From positions 1,773,111 to 1,837,110 of the forward strand of contig NZ_BCUR01000004.1 of NCBI RefSeq assembly GCF_003569005.1: DNA of 64,000 bases, written 5' to 3'. Source of the DNA: Vibrio superstes (GTDB taxonomy: Bacteria; Pseudomonadota; Gammaproteobacteria; Enterobacterales; Vibrionaceae). The notes under the pieces are model-generated. The model worked only from the letters and a program-made list of their open reading frames with translations, was not told where the DNA came from and made no database searches. Numbering within the stretch: the stretch's first letter is position 1; each line of letters starts with the position of its first letter. The position numbers and the translations under genes are program-made. Of this stretch, positions 27,037-36,622 are shown in pieces.

Positions 27037-27198
27037 ATGAAAAAACTCATCATTGTCGCAGCGGTAATCATTGTTGGCGGGCTATTCATTTGGAATAACG
27101 ATACTGCATTGGCAAAAGTGTGCTCATCCATTGATGCGGTACAAAACCAGTTCCCTGCAGATTGTACCAAGGCTCGTGCGCTATCGGTGTTTGAGTAA
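27037..27198 (+). CDS. Small exported or membrane protein, 53 residues
   Basis: ATG at 27037 opens a 53-codon frame: MKKLIIVAAVIIVGGLFIW, then a short hydrophilic tail with two Cys (KVCSSIDAV ... ADCTKA). An upstream GACGGA may serve as ribosome site. The hydrophobic start and the Cys pair suggest a membrane-anchored periplasmic peptide. Role unknown. Confidence 0.55.
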   Translation: MKKLIIVAAVIIVGGLFIWNNDTALAKVCSSIDAVQNQFPADCTKARALSVFE

Positions 27199-27293
27199 AG
27201 CTATTCAAATTAAAGCTGAAGCTCAATTTAGCCCGAAAATAATCCTATTTATTTTCTAACGTTCGTTGACGAATAAGCTATTTAACCTGAGAC

Positions 27294-27325
27294 AAAAAAG
27301 CCCTTCCATTTATTCAAAGAAGGGC
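27294..27325 (-). terminator. Terminator of the Tad pseudopilin operon
   Basis: On the minus strand GAGGCCCTTC pairs with GAAGGGC and runs into TTTTTT. It lies just beyond the stop at 27356. Confidence 0.85.
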
Positions 27326-27355
27326 CTCTATTGCAATTCTGGCTTAAAGTCGTTA

Positions 27356-27880
27356 CTAACTACAATTGAGAGTTAGGGCTGTTGTATCAGTTACTTCTGT
27401 TCCATTTTTATAGTAAGGCCTATATTTTCCTAAGCTTTCAGCAGGCAATGTTGTTTGGAATGCGTCCAAATTAGATAGGGTTCCAAATAAGGAACTAAGT
27501 GTAGAGAAAGTATAAGTAAAGCCTGTAATTTCAGCTTTAACATACCTAATACTTCCGAAGTTGGCGTCACTAGATGGATTGCTTATAACCGTTCCATTGT
27601 CATTGAGATACTCAATAGATAAAGTCAAAGTATCCAAATCTATAGGCACATCGTAAGTAGAACCGAAGGAACCAGCGTTTAATGTTGTATTGTCAATAAC
27701 ATAACAGACAGTAGCTAAACGAGCCGCTCTCCTTGTAAGTTCATTGAGAACCTGCAATGAAAACATAAATCGGCCAATCTCTATTATTGCAAAGAGTAGC
27801 AACAACAAAACAGTAGACACGATGGTAAACTCGAGTATTGCGACACCATCATTACGAGATTTCCTGCGAATAAAACTCAT
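27356..27880 (-). CDS. TadE/TadF-like pseudopilin
   Basis: A 174-residue protein with the TadE-family start: a basic leader, GVAILEFTIVSTVLLLLLFAIIEIGRFMF (Glu after the processing site), then a pilin-like globular part. Such proteins are minor pseudopilins of Flp/Tad pili. The frame overlaps the gene before it by 4 bases. No Tad ATPase, prepilin peptidase or secretin is in the window. Confidence 0.8.
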   Translation of the reverse strand: MSFIRRKSRNDGVAILEFTIVSTVLLLLLFAIIEIGRFMFSLQVLNELTRRAARLATVCYVIDNTTLNAGSFGSTYDVPIDLDTLTLSIEYLNDNGTVISNPSSDANFGSIRYVKAEITGFTYTFSTLSSLFGTLSNLDAFQTTLPAESLGKYRPYYKNGTEVTDTTALTLNCS

Positions 27881-28320
27881 AGGCCACTCCTTCGCATTGA
27901 TGCTGAAGCTGTGAGGTTTAGCGCCAAGGACTTAGTAGTAAACGGGATTTTAGAAAAGACAGGAGTGTAAGCATATTGAACTGATACCGTTACATGATTT
28001 GAGCTTGATGTATCAACTGAAACGTCGCTCACTGCTATTCCTTTCAAAACTCGCTGAGACTCACTCCCTGTCGTTTTCTGACCGTATACGACTACATTCT
28101 GTATTTGGGACACTGGCGAAATCGCGCCTTGCGATTGCGCTCCATAAATATCAACGAGGGCGTATCTTGCCCCAGACTGAACGGCCTTATTTAATGTTGT
28201 GTATTGAATAAAGATGCGACTAATTTCAAATATGCCCACAAACAAAATGAGCATAACTGGCAGTACTAATAACATCTCTATTGCAGCGATCCCTTGTTGC
28301 TTTTGATGTGAGCTATCCAT
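27877..28320 (-). CDS. tadE: TadE-like pseudopilin
   Basis: From ATG at 28320, one base after the stop of the preceding gene, it encodes 147 residues. The leader is followed by GIAAIEMLLVLPVMLILFVGIFEISRIF, the TadE motif, and a short beta-rich tail (VTVSVQYAYTPVFSKIPF). The frame stays open 23 codons further, but that start would sit inside the upstream gene. Confidence 0.8.
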   Translation of the reverse strand: MDSSHQKQQGIAAIEMLLVLPVMLILFVGIFEISRIFIQYTTLNKAVQSGARYALVDIYGAQSQGAISPVSQIQNVVVYGQKTTGSESQRVLKGIAVSDVSVDTSSSNHVTVSVQYAYTPVFSKIPFTTKSLALNLTASASMRRSGL

Positions 28321-28321
28321 G

Positions 28322-29590
28322 TTACGAATCTCCGGCATATGGGTCTCGATACAATTGAATTTTGTATGGTCCTGTAGCCGTAGGGTCATTACCTACACCG
28401 CCATTGCTTAGAGAACAGCCATCATAGAACTTTCCGTATAGTGTCTGCTTATCATATTTTTGACTAAGGAAAATACAAGCAAAAGCCAAGATTTCCATTG
28501 AGCTTGAACTACCAGAAGTACTTGGATCACAATTAATTATTGGCATAACCACCAAGCGACGCCCGTTGCCTACATTATTAAGCGTTGACTGATAGTCAGT
28601 AAGATTGTCAGACGTCACATCGTCATCGGGCGCAGGAAAACTGGAGTTCTTGCTCGCTTCAAACCGAGAGTTAATACCAGATTTTGCCTTACCCTCCGAC
28701 ACACCAGTTTTAGGTAATACAAAGTCCCCCACCGCATAGTCTTTAATACCGCCCAACTCTGTGTCATCAAGAGGCGCACCTGCTAATGCTTTTTCGAGAT
28801 CTGACGCACCACCGCCTTTATCACTCTCATCGGAGTACGCACCTAGATCTAGATAGTTATAGTTGCCGGGCCCTACGTCACCAGACCCATCAGTGGAATC
28901 GTCGCAGTTGTTACCGTTACAATTTGAATTGTCAGAGGTTTTACCTGATAGCTGATATTCTTGACCAAAATTGTACCCCCAAAAATCACCTCCAGGCGTA
29001 CCACCACTGTCTCCACACAAACCTATCGGAGCAATATTACCTGTATTTTCAATACCAGAGCTACGCCCTGACACCGCACTTGCATTTACCGATTTACTTA
29101 TACCAAAGGCTTGGATCAAATAGCTGTCAAGATTATGACCGGATACTGCTACTCGCGTATAGATATCGCGAGTGGTTTGAAAAGGTTCTGACGCATTGAA
29201 CGAGGTAGGATCATTACTGAACTGAATCTTAATATTCGTTCCATCCGCGAACGTATAAACATGTTCTCGGTTTGAGGATGTATTGGAAGATGAAGCGCTT
29301 ACGCCGAAGTTTAGTTCGTTGTTACCATTAGCACTAGCCATCTCTTTTATTGTTTCCATGGCCGCGGCAGATGCTTGATTTATGGTAGCGCCATTATCAA
29401 TGGCGACTGATGCTGAAAGTGCAGCCGAATCTACACCATTTTGCACTCTAGATTTGTTCAAAATCATATGGTTGATATCTATCGCCAGTGCAGCGAAGCC
29501 TATTAACACTAACAGGCTTATTGTGAACAATATTACCACCAACCCGTGTTGCTTCCGTGCACCTTGGTGTTTGCTTGTGACAACTCTCAT
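28322..29590 (-). CDS. tadG: TadG-like protein (TadE/G N-terminal helix)
   Basis: From ATG at 29590 (GAGGGA upstream) this is a 422-residue protein. A basic leader and one helix (HGLVVILFTISLLVLIGFAALAIDINHMILNKSRVQNGVDSAALSA) match the Flp-pilus TadG start. The rest is secreted, Ser/Asn/Gly-rich, with scattered Cys. The true start removes 22 codons open upstream. It is the first gene of a three-gene pseudopilin operon. Confidence 0.82.
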   Translation of the reverse strand: MRVVTSKHQGARKQHGLVVILFTISLLVLIGFAALAIDINHMILNKSRVQNGVDSAALSASVAIDNGATINQASAAAMETIKEMASANGNNELNFGVSASSSNTSSNREHVYTFADGTNIKIQFSNDPTSFNASEPFQTTRDIYTRVAVSGHNLDSYLIQAFGISKSVNASAVSGRSSGIENTGNIAPIGLCGDSGGTPGGDFWGYNFGQEYQLSGKTSDNSNCNGNNCDDSTDGSGDVGPGNYNYLDLGAYSDESDKGGGASDLEKALAGAPLDDTELGGIKDYAVGDFVLPKTGVSEGKAKSGINSRFEASKNSSFPAPDDDVTSDNLTDYQSTLNNVGNGRRLVVMPIINCDPSTSGSSSSMEILAFACIFLSQKYDKQTLYGKFYDGCSLSNGGVGNDPTATGPYKIQLYRDPYAGDS

Positions 29591-30088
29591 AGCTCCCTCT
29601 CTTAAATAGCTATCAGCTAATCTGGCTACAGCTCTACAGAAAGTATAGCAACTCACAAACTTGCTAACACTTATTTACGCAAAAGAGTTGAACTAAATCT
29701 AACCAACATCTTAAATTGTATGCATTGTTACAGCGTTTACAGCTTATATTGGAAATTAAGGAAAATTTCGACAGAAATTTAGAAACTGGATTCATGCGGC
29801 ATTAAGAATATATTTCGCGAGCTCATTTTTCAGTATACGGCGCAATATTGACTACTATCAGCATTTAATATTCGGCGAGTATATCTGTAGATTTCTATCT
29901 TTCGATTGTCCGTGGTAATAGCAAGCCTGTTACCACTAATGGTCACTCCCCTATCTATAGATCGATAAAATATCACACAGTTATCTTCTGCGTTTCTTGT
30001 TTTTCAAATCCTATCGTCCTATTAAGTTTAACTATGAAAATCACACTGAATTGATCAGTTCACTCGCCGATTCGCACAATAAAGACTC
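29591..30088. other. AT-rich intergenic region
   Basis: No gene seen. It should hold the promoter of the pseudopilin operon on the minus strand. It is markedly AT-rich near 29690-29800. Confidence 0.5.
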
Positions 30089-30119
30089 AAAAGCCACTGA
30101 TACACTCAGTGGCTTTTTA
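30089..30119 (-). terminator. Terminator of the phosphonate transporter operon
   Basis: AAAAGCCACTGA pairs with TCAGTGGCTTTT around five bases, with A/T tracts on both sides; it abuts the stop at 30120. Confidence 0.9.
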
Positions 30120-30932
30120 TTAGATCAAAGCATGTCTCGCCTTTGCTGAGATCCACTCCGATACAATTACCGTAACCAAGATAGCGCAGAAGATGACGGT
30201 TACCTGTGGCCAGGCTAATACTGCCATTGACTCTTGAAGCTTTAGACCAATGCCACCTGCGCCCACGAGTCCTAGTACTGTCGATTCTCGAATATTAATG
30301 TCCCAGCGAAACAGACTTGTGCCGATAAAGCTTGGCATCACCTGAGGTAACACTCCGTAATCAAGCACTTGCAGTGACGATGCACCCGTTGCTCGAATGG
30401 CTGACACTTGGGTGTCACTCACCTCTTCTATTGCCTCGTACATCAACTTAGACACAAAGCCAATGGAGCGAAGCGCGATGGCGATAATACCTGCCAGTAA
30501 ACCTGGCCCAAGAATCGCCACTAGTAATAACGCCCATATTAGCGAGTTGATTGAGCGACTAGCGGCAATGATAAACAGCGCAATAGGTCTGACAAAAACC
30601 ACGCTTGGCGTTGTATTTCGTGCGGCCATAAAGGCAACCGGGAATGCGAGCACTATCCCTAGTAAGGTACCAAGGGTTGCTATGTTAAGGGTGTCCCATA
30701 GCGGCAACCAAAGCTGCTCTAAGTAGCTCCATCTTGGTGGCCACATGCGAGAGCCTATGTCTGCGATTTGATTTGGTGAGTCAGTGACAAAGTACCAAAT
30801 GGTATCTTGATTCATTACCTGCCAAGCAAATACCACTAAGGCAACAAATGCCAGCCAACACACCCATTGGGTGATGGTTTGTTTCTGATCGTATTTTTGC
30901 CACACCGTAGGCATCGATTGTAAATTGTTCAT
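30120..30932 (-). CDS. phnE: Phosphonate-type ABC permease (PhnE, second copy)
   Basis: A 270-residue inner-membrane permease with about six spans and the binding-protein-dependent (EAA) loop near IRATGASSLQVLDYGVLPQVMPSFIG. It pairs with the permease upstream to form the channel for the PhnC ATPase. It lies 11 bases after that gene. Confidence 0.9.
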   Translation of the reverse strand: MNNLQSMPTVWQKYDQKQTITQWVCWLAFVALVVFAWQVMNQDTIWYFVTDSPNQIADIGSRMWPPRWSYLEQLWLPLWDTLNIATLGTLLGIVLAFPVAFMAARNTTPSVVFVRPIALFIIAASRSINSLIWALLLVAILGPGLLAGIIAIALRSIGFVSKLMYEAIEEVSDTQVSAIRATGASSLQVLDYGVLPQVMPSFIGTSLFRWDINIRESTVLGLVGAGGIGLKLQESMAVLAWPQVTVIFCAILVTVIVSEWISAKARHALI

Positions 30933-30943
30933 CGTATTATCCC

Positions 30944-31744
30944 CTACTGAACGTGCTGACGAATGATGGTTGAGACGTATTCACACACCATCACGATACC
31001 TATGATGATCAACAAAATGGCGGCGGCGGCGCTGTATTCATAGCGATCCATTGCCGTATTCAGCGTTGCGCCAATACCACCAGCGCCTACGATACCTATC
31101 ACAGCTGATTCTCTAAAATTGATATCCAAACGATACATGGATAAACCAATAAAGCGCGGCATCACTTGCGCCTGAACTGCATAGTTGACCTGTTGTAGCC
31201 AGCTAGCGCCGGTTGCACGCATAGCAGTCAAAGGAGCAGGATCTATGGCTTCGATTTCATCGGCAAACAGCTTGGCTAGAAAGCCGATGGTGGCAAACGT
31301 TAGGGTGACAAAGCCGGCAAAAGTGCCAAAGCCAAATAGGGCTACACACAAGATAGCAACGATGATTTCTTGAAAGCTTCGTGCAATTGCCACAAATCCG
31401 CGACAAAAGAAATACACCGGCTTTGGTGCTAAGTTCTTTGCCGCGCCCAGCCCAAATGGAATCGATAAAATCACACCCGCTACCGTTGACGTTAGAGTCA
31501 TGGTTAAGCTTTCTACCAAGCCCTGCCAAATATTGTCCCAACGCCCTGCAAAGTCAGGGTTCATGAATGCAACGATAAAGCGCCAACCTCTCTCGCTTCC
31601 TTCATAAATACGCATCCAGTTAATGCTGATGGATTGGGTGGCAAGATAAAGGTAAATCACCACCATGGCCGTAATGCCATAGCGAACCCAAGCACTTGAA
31701 ATCAGGGGTGGCTTCTGCCACTGATTAGGGTAACTGCCACTCAT
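30944..31744 (-). CDS. phnE: Phosphonate-type ABC permease (PhnE, first copy)
   Basis: A 266-residue permease with six spans and the EAA loop [26 protein letters not shown]. It is clearly a paralogue of the next gene. Its start overlaps the phnC stop by 4 bases. Both copies carry the GIGATL/GIGLKL segment of PhnE proteins. Confidence 0.9.
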   Translation of the reverse strand: MSGSYPNQWQKPPLISSAWVRYGITAMVVIYLYLATQSISINWMRIYEGSERGWRFIVAFMNPDFAGRWDNIWQGLVESLTMTLTSTVAGVILSIPFGLGAAKNLAPKPVYFFCRGFVAIARSFQEIIVAILCVALFGFGTFAGFVTLTFATIGFLAKLFADEIEAIDPAPLTAMRATGASWLQQVNYAVQAQVMPRFIGLSMYRLDINFRESAVIGIVGAGGIGATLNTAMDRYEYSAAAAILLIIIGIVMVCEYVSTIIRQHVQ

Positions 31745-32556
31745 GCTATCGCCTCGGTAAACTGGGCTGTCGTCAGAGAAGGCTCAGATTCATCTTCCGT
31801 TGTGGCATTCCAGTCTTCTTGACCATAGATACTGGTTAATACCTTTTCATCAAGCTCACTTGGCTTGCCATCAAATACTACCTCACCTGCATTAAGACCC
31901 ACGATGCGCTGAACAAAGCGCTTGGCGAGTTCAACATCGTGAATATTAATGATGGCTGGAAGCTGCTGTTCTTCACATATTTCGCTGATCAAACGCATGA
32001 TCTGACGCGCGGTTCTCGGGTCAAGCGCTGCGGTGGGTTCATCAATCAACAATAATTTGGGCTTTTGAGCTAACGCTCTTGCAATCCCTACCCTTTGGCG
32101 CTGACCACCAGAGAGCGCATCGGCTCTTTTATTGGCGTGTTCCAACAAGCCTACACGATCCAGCAATGCGTAAGCCGCTTGTATATCTTCGCTTGGGTAG
32201 CGACGAGTAAAGCTGCGCCAAAAACTCACATAACCTAAGCGGCCTGATAGCACATTCTCCATAACCGTAAGACGCTCAATTAATGCGTACTCTTGGAATA
32301 TCATCCCAATTTCTCGGCGAGCTTGCCTTAGGTTTGATGTTGAGAGTTTGACCAAATCTCTATCCGAAAACAGCACTTGCCCATCTGTGGGTTCAGTAAG
32401 GCGGTTAATACAACGAATCAGCGTAGATTTACCTGCGCCTGATGGGCCGATTAGACCCACTACCTCACCAGGTTCAACGGTAAGATTGACATCGGTAAGC
32501 GCCTTATCCGATGAAGAATAATGCTTGGTTAAGCCTTTCAGAGTTAATGTAGACAT
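31741..32556 (-). CDS. phnC: Phosphonate-type ABC ATPase PhnC
   Basis: From ATG at 32556 (AAGGAAGG upstream) it encodes 271 residues. Walker A is GPSGAGKST, the signature [15 protein letters not shown], and Walker [14 protein letters not shown]. The 16 further codons upstream lack a ribosome site. It powers import of the ligand bound by PhnD. No phosphonate catabolic gene is next to it, so the ligand could be another small phosphorus oxyanion or organophosphonate. Confidence 0.92.
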   Translation of the reverse strand: MSTLTLKGLTKHYSSSDKALTDVNLTVEPGEVVGLIGPSGAGKSTLIRCINRLTEPTDGQVLFSDRDLVKLSTSNLRQARREIGMIFQEYALIERLTVMENVLSGRLGYVSFWRSFTRRYPSEDIQAAYALLDRVGLLEHANKRADALSGGQRQRVGIARALAQKPKLLLIDEPTAALDPRTARQIMRLISEICEEQQLPAIINIHDVELAKRFVQRIVGLNAGEVVFDGKPSELDEKVLTSIYGQEDWNATTEDESEPSLTTAQFTEAIA

Positions 32557-32658
32557 GACCTTCCTTTGGGGAGGTGATATCAATCGTACTAAATAACCGA
32601 TCATGCTCGCTGATCACTGACTTAGTGTGATTGGTATTAAATAATGATGATATGAAGC

Positions 32659-32685
32659 AAGGCCCAGACTCTATTCCGGGCCTTT
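32659..32685. terminator. Hairpin between phnD and phnC
   Basis: AAGGCCC pairs with GGGCCTT. On the phn strand the following bases are not U-rich, so it may only trim expression of phnC and phnE relative to the binding protein. Confidence 0.5.
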
Positions 32686-32704
32686 TAGTTAGTGGTTTTG
32701 CTGG

Positions 32705-33643
32705 TTAGCTACAGGTATAAGAAACCTGATTTGCTGTATCTATGGTGCGAATCACTTCCCAGTGCTCTTGGTATGTGATTGGCACAAATTGCGCCTCACC
32801 ATTGCGCTCAAACTCTTCTTGCAATTTAGTCCCTTGCCAATCAAAAGAGAAAAACGCTTGTTGAATCTTTTCTTGAAGCTCTGGCGCTAGGTTATGCGCT
32901 GTTCCGTACGCTGTGGTAGGAAACGTCTGTGACTTATAAATAGATTTTATTTGCTGCTCATTCACCACATCGCGCGATAACATACGATTTAGTACAGAGT
33001 TAGCAATCGCTGCTGCATCATAGTCTTTATGAGCCACACCTAGGATAGAGTTGTCATGCGCCCCAGAGAACGCAGGCTTAAAGTCCGCATCCGGCTTCAA
33101 TCCATACTCTGCATCCAAGATAGCGGATGGCGCTTTGAAGCCAGAGTTAGATGTTTGGGCGGTGAATGCTAGGTTCTTACCTTTAAGGTCTTCAACTTTC
33201 TCAATACCTGATTCAGGGTGAGTAATGATTTCCATCTCATAACCAAAGGAACCGTCTTCTGCAGCCATCATGGTGAAGGGTGCGAAGCCTGCACAGTTAA
33301 CCGCTAACGGCGTTGAACCTGTGTTAAAGCCAGCAATATGCAAGCGACCAGAGCGCATTGCCTCAATTTGGGCGGCATTGTTCTGTACCGGGAAGAAGCG
33401 AACATTCTTGCCCGTCTCTTTTTCTAGATGATCAAGAAACTCACTCCATACATCAGCATAAACAGCTGGGTCTTCAACCGGGGTATAAGCAAAGATAAGA
33501 GTAGAAGGGTTCACCCATTCGGCTTCATTTTGTGGAGCGTCCGCAACTAGGTTACCAGTGCGGTCTTGGTAGCGTGAGTCCATTGCTGAAACCGCTGCAG
33601 AGAACATTAATGCAGTAGCTACTGCAGTCTTAACTAGTTTCAT
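32705..33643 (-). CDS. phnD: Phosphonate-type periplasmic binding protein PhnD
   Basis: A 312-residue protein with a signal peptide (VKTAVATALMFSAAVSA). The PhnD-like fold is shown by VWSEFLDHLEKETGKNVRFFPVQNNAAQIEAMRSGRLHIAGFNTG and by FTAQTSNSGFKAPSAIL, the ligand-binding turn of the family. It is first in the operon, separated from phnC by about 150 bases with a hairpin. Confidence 0.92.
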   Translation of the reverse strand: MKLVKTAVATALMFSAAVSAMDSRYQDRTGNLVADAPQNEAEWVNPSTLIFAYTPVEDPAVYADVWSEFLDHLEKETGKNVRFFPVQNNAAQIEAMRSGRLHIAGFNTGSTPLAVNCAGFAPFTMMAAEDGSFGYEMEIITHPESGIEKVEDLKGKNLAFTAQTSNSGFKAPSAILDAEYGLKPDADFKPAFSGAHDNSILGVAHKDYDAAAIANSVLNRMLSRDVVNEQQIKSIYKSQTFPTTAYGTAHNLAPELQEKIQQAFFSFDWQGTKLQEEFERNGEAQFVPITYQEHWEVIRTIDTANQVSYTCS

Positions 33644-34322
33644 TGTACTTTCCTGTTGGCTAATAAACTGCGAAGAAAGTTAATCAATTTAGATGACAGT
33701 TAAGTGGAAACTAGATGAAAGATTTATTTATTAAATGAATCTTTCATGACTGATTAATCCATTTATTTTCAGAAGGTTACATTGAAACATTTTATTACAA
33801 ACAGTTTGTAGTTAGATACGTTTTAAAATATCAGGGCAGAAAATTGCATCTCATTTTGCATATTTCATTGCTTTTTAAGAGAAATTACTCAAAAAAACAG
33901 ACTGTACATTTTTATGTAATAGCCTCAATTATCTGCATATCATTCCAATTGCGAACAGCCAATACACATCTCTAGTCACGCTCTGTAATACAAGGCTACT
34001 CTCTCCTATCGTAGGTTTATCATTGAATCTCAGCAGGCCATTTACTGGCAATTTGCAGGGTTTCATCAGAGCAGAACTATTTATAGAGTGTCATACGATA
34101 TTAATTCACATCGCCACAATAGTGGCGAATAGAGAAAGTTGTATACTATTTAACACCCAAGATGAAACTGATTTCATAGTAGTTAAATAACTTTTTGTAA
34201 ATAGTTATTATTGAACTGCCTTATGAATAGATATTCTAATCTACAAGGTTTAGCATTGAGGCAATTCATTTATTTTGCGCTACGCTCTAAGTAGCTATTT
34301 TACATGGTAGTTTTAGTCAACA
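33644..34322. other. AT-rich divergent promoter region
   Basis: No gene seen. It serves phnD to the left and the OGFr-like gene to the right. At 33693-33699 is ATGACAG (CTGTCAT on the phn strand), a single Pho-box half-site; the neighbouring half-site is poor, so PhoB control is only a suggestion. Confidence 0.4.
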
Positions 34323-34841
34323 ATGAAGACTGTTTGTCAGTTCATGCTCGGGTTGCAATCCGATCATAAGGGAAGAAGAATTGAGCAAGTCTGGGCATTG
34401 GACTCATTCTGGTTGGAGTACGACCATGAGTATATTCAGTGGTTATTTCCTATTGATACCCCAAGCCGGTTTCACTCCCACAGTCCTATCGCCTGTCAAT
34501 CAACTCAGGATTACTTCTGTGCCTGTGAAGTACTACGTGAGGCGCAGCTTCATTCACTAGGCATGATGTTAGACTTTTTTGGAATGCGATTTTTTGGTAA
34601 CTCTATTGTGCCCAAAGAAGATCTCAATATGCAAGACCACCCATGGTTAAAACCCATGGACCACAATCACTTGAGAATCACTCGTATCATTCGTAGTCTT
34701 GCGCTGTTAGGTCAAACTGAACTCAGTCAAACCTTCCAAATGGCGATGCTGAAAACCGCTCGTGAGCAAGGTGAAGTCAATGAAGAGACGCTCGGCTTTT
34801 GGCTCCAAGCGAACCTCATAAAAGAACGGGTTAGTGAATAA
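34323..34841 (+). CDS. Opioid growth factor receptor-related (OGFr_N) protein
   Basis: A 172-residue protein whose first 60 residues contain WALDSFWLEYDHEYIQWLFPIDTPSRFHSHSP, matching the conserved region shared by animal OGFr and bacterial homologues (W-x2-D-x-Y/F-Q-W-L-FP). The rest is helical. No function is established in bacteria. Its stop lies inside the 3' end of the convergent gene (11-base overlap). Confidence 0.8.
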   Translation: MKTVCQFMLGLQSDHKGRRIEQVWALDSFWLEYDHEYIQWLFPIDTPSRFHSHSPIACQSTQDYFCACEVLREAQLHSLGMMLDFFGMRFFGNSIVPKEDLNMQDHPWLKPMDHNHLRITRIIRSLALLGQTELSQTFQMAMLKTAREQGEVNEETLGFWLQANLIKERVSE

Positions 34842-35832
34842 GGCGTACAATAAGGGCGCCGGTTGCTCTCATTGGTTCAACATTAAAGCTCAACACGACG
34901 CCTGCTCTTGGGGCATAGTACCGTTTAAGCTCTTTGCCGAACGAATCTGTTTGCACGGATAAGAGATCCCCTTCTCTCACAGGTTGAAGTAGCTCCACCT
35001 GAGGCTGATAGAATCCGCCAGTTTCTGCGCGAATGCTCGTCAGCTCTTTACCTTCAACAAACGGTGGTTCCGCTTCTAAAGCTTCACCTTCTATTAATAC
35101 CCCATAATCGCTCAACACATTGAATATTCCTTTTGTAGAGCGATCCACCAAGGGGTAGTCACTGTAACGCCCGACCCCTACCTCTACGGTGATCGAAGGG
35201 ATGTTATGTTGATTCCAAACTGTCTCCAAAATACCGGGATCACCGGGATCGTCAAAAATGACATCTGGGTTCATTAGTCGGGCCATGTTGAGCGCATCGT
35301 CAAGGCGGTAGTCGGCAAACACATACAATGGATAGAGGGTGCCACTGGTTTGTGTGTGAAGATCTATGGCGAGATCGGCATTAGGCTTGAGTAGATTTTC
35401 CCAGAGCTGATAGACATAGCGCTGTGCCTCATTGCCATTTTTGTTTCCAGGGAAGAAACGATTGAGGTTGGCTGTAGAATGATCAGGATCGTTTGAGCTG
35501 TAATCTCGGCTATGGCTAAGCATGCCGGAAAGGTTCACAGTAGGAACAATCACCACTGAGCCTGAGATATCGGCAGTTGCCAATTGAGAGGCGACCTTTT
35601 GTGCCACCAGCACCCCGTTATATTCATCACCGTGCACCCCGGCCGTTATCACGAAGCGCTTACCTGGCTTACTGCCCTTGTAGACCATTACAGGTAAATG
35701 CAGCCATTGACCTAAGGCATTGCTACAGATCCGAAACCAAAAGGTGTGCTCTCCTGCGCTGAGATCAGAGACGTCTAAGCTCTGAATAACCTTTTTTCCA
35801 TCAATAACATCTGCTAAGTATTCTGTTGCCAT
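34831..35832 (-). CDS. AstE/AspA (succinylglutamate desuccinylase / aspartoacylase) family hydrolase
   Basis: This 333-residue zinc carboxypeptidase-like protein has the His-Glu pair in ITAGVHGDEYNG (about 65-75) and the third ligand in AIDLHTQTSG (about 155-165). A Glu-containing TVEVGVG follows, and a C-terminal biotin-carrier-like fold closes it (VREGDLLSVQTD ... PRAGVVLSF). It would cleave an amide bond of a small acylated amino acid. No arginine-succinyl pathway genes are nearby, so the substrate is open. Confidence 0.85.
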   Translation of the reverse strand: MATEYLADVIDGKKVIQSLDVSDLSAGEHTFWFRICSNALGQWLHLPVMVYKGSKPGKRFVITAGVHGDEYNGVLVAQKVASQLATADISGSVVIVPTVNLSGMLSHSRDYSSNDPDHSTANLNRFFPGNKNGNEAQRYVYQLWENLLKPNADLAIDLHTQTSGTLYPLYVFADYRLDDALNMARLMNPDVIFDDPGDPGILETVWNQHNIPSITVEVGVGRYSDYPLVDRSTKGIFNVLSDYGVLIEGEALEAEPPFVEGKELTSIRAETGGFYQPQVELLQPVREGDLLSVQTDSFGKELKRYYAPRAGVVLSFNVEPMRATGALIVRLIH

Positions 35833-36622
35833 AACCTTCTTCTTTATTCCTTCTTGTTTGCTATTAATCTTCTAACCAAGTTTGCTGAATGTCAGGTCAG
35901 CCCCAAGGTGCCATATCAACGCCATGAAACAGTTCCACAAAACTCAAAAACTGCATGTGATGAAATTGCAGCTTTAGCCTTAGATAAAATCTAAGACAAT
36001 TTGACGGCGCACATCGGCTTCTGAATAAAATTTTTTAACATTGAACGCTGATTTCTTCCGGTTTCATAACGCTCCATTTTATTCCTTATTTAAACTAAAA
36101 ATAGTCTAATCAAAATTGAAATGAAGTGATAAGCACAATATAAGGAGCATTTGTGTAATTTCTAGCCTATTTTATCATTCCGCAAAACAACGATACTAAA
36201 TGTATTTACTAACGAGGCAACTCAATTGAGACACAGCTTATGACGACTCAACAAGACATCGACACTTTGAGCATCAATAACTTAAGAATTGTCAAAATCA
36301 GCAATACTAGCGAAGCCGTACAGAACAAATAACCCGTTTAAAGTAGTATTTAATTTACCTATATTTTTATGCTTCATACCCACCTCATAAGAGGTAAACA
36401 GATTAATTAATGCCGTCCTTTCCAAAGCCTGACATTGTTCATGGGTTGAAGATTACTGGCTCTCCTCTAATTGAAAATGACAAATCCATTCTCATCTATA
36501 TGTAACTACAAGAATATTAAAAGCAGAGAGTTAGTTTTCATTAATACGTTTTGAGTAATGGCGTTGAAAGCGTTAATTTGCGTTGAATAAAAAGATAATA
36601 TTTAGATTTGAAGGGTAATCAC
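35833..36622. other. Long AT-rich intergenic region upstream of ptsG
   Basis: No open frame of note and no clear binding site found by eye. It must contain the ptsG promoter and probably regulatory sequence. Confidence 0.5.

Noticed and set aside
33684-33702. Full Pho box upstream of phnD
   Set aside because: Only one 7-base half-site is good; the second half matches poorly in either register.
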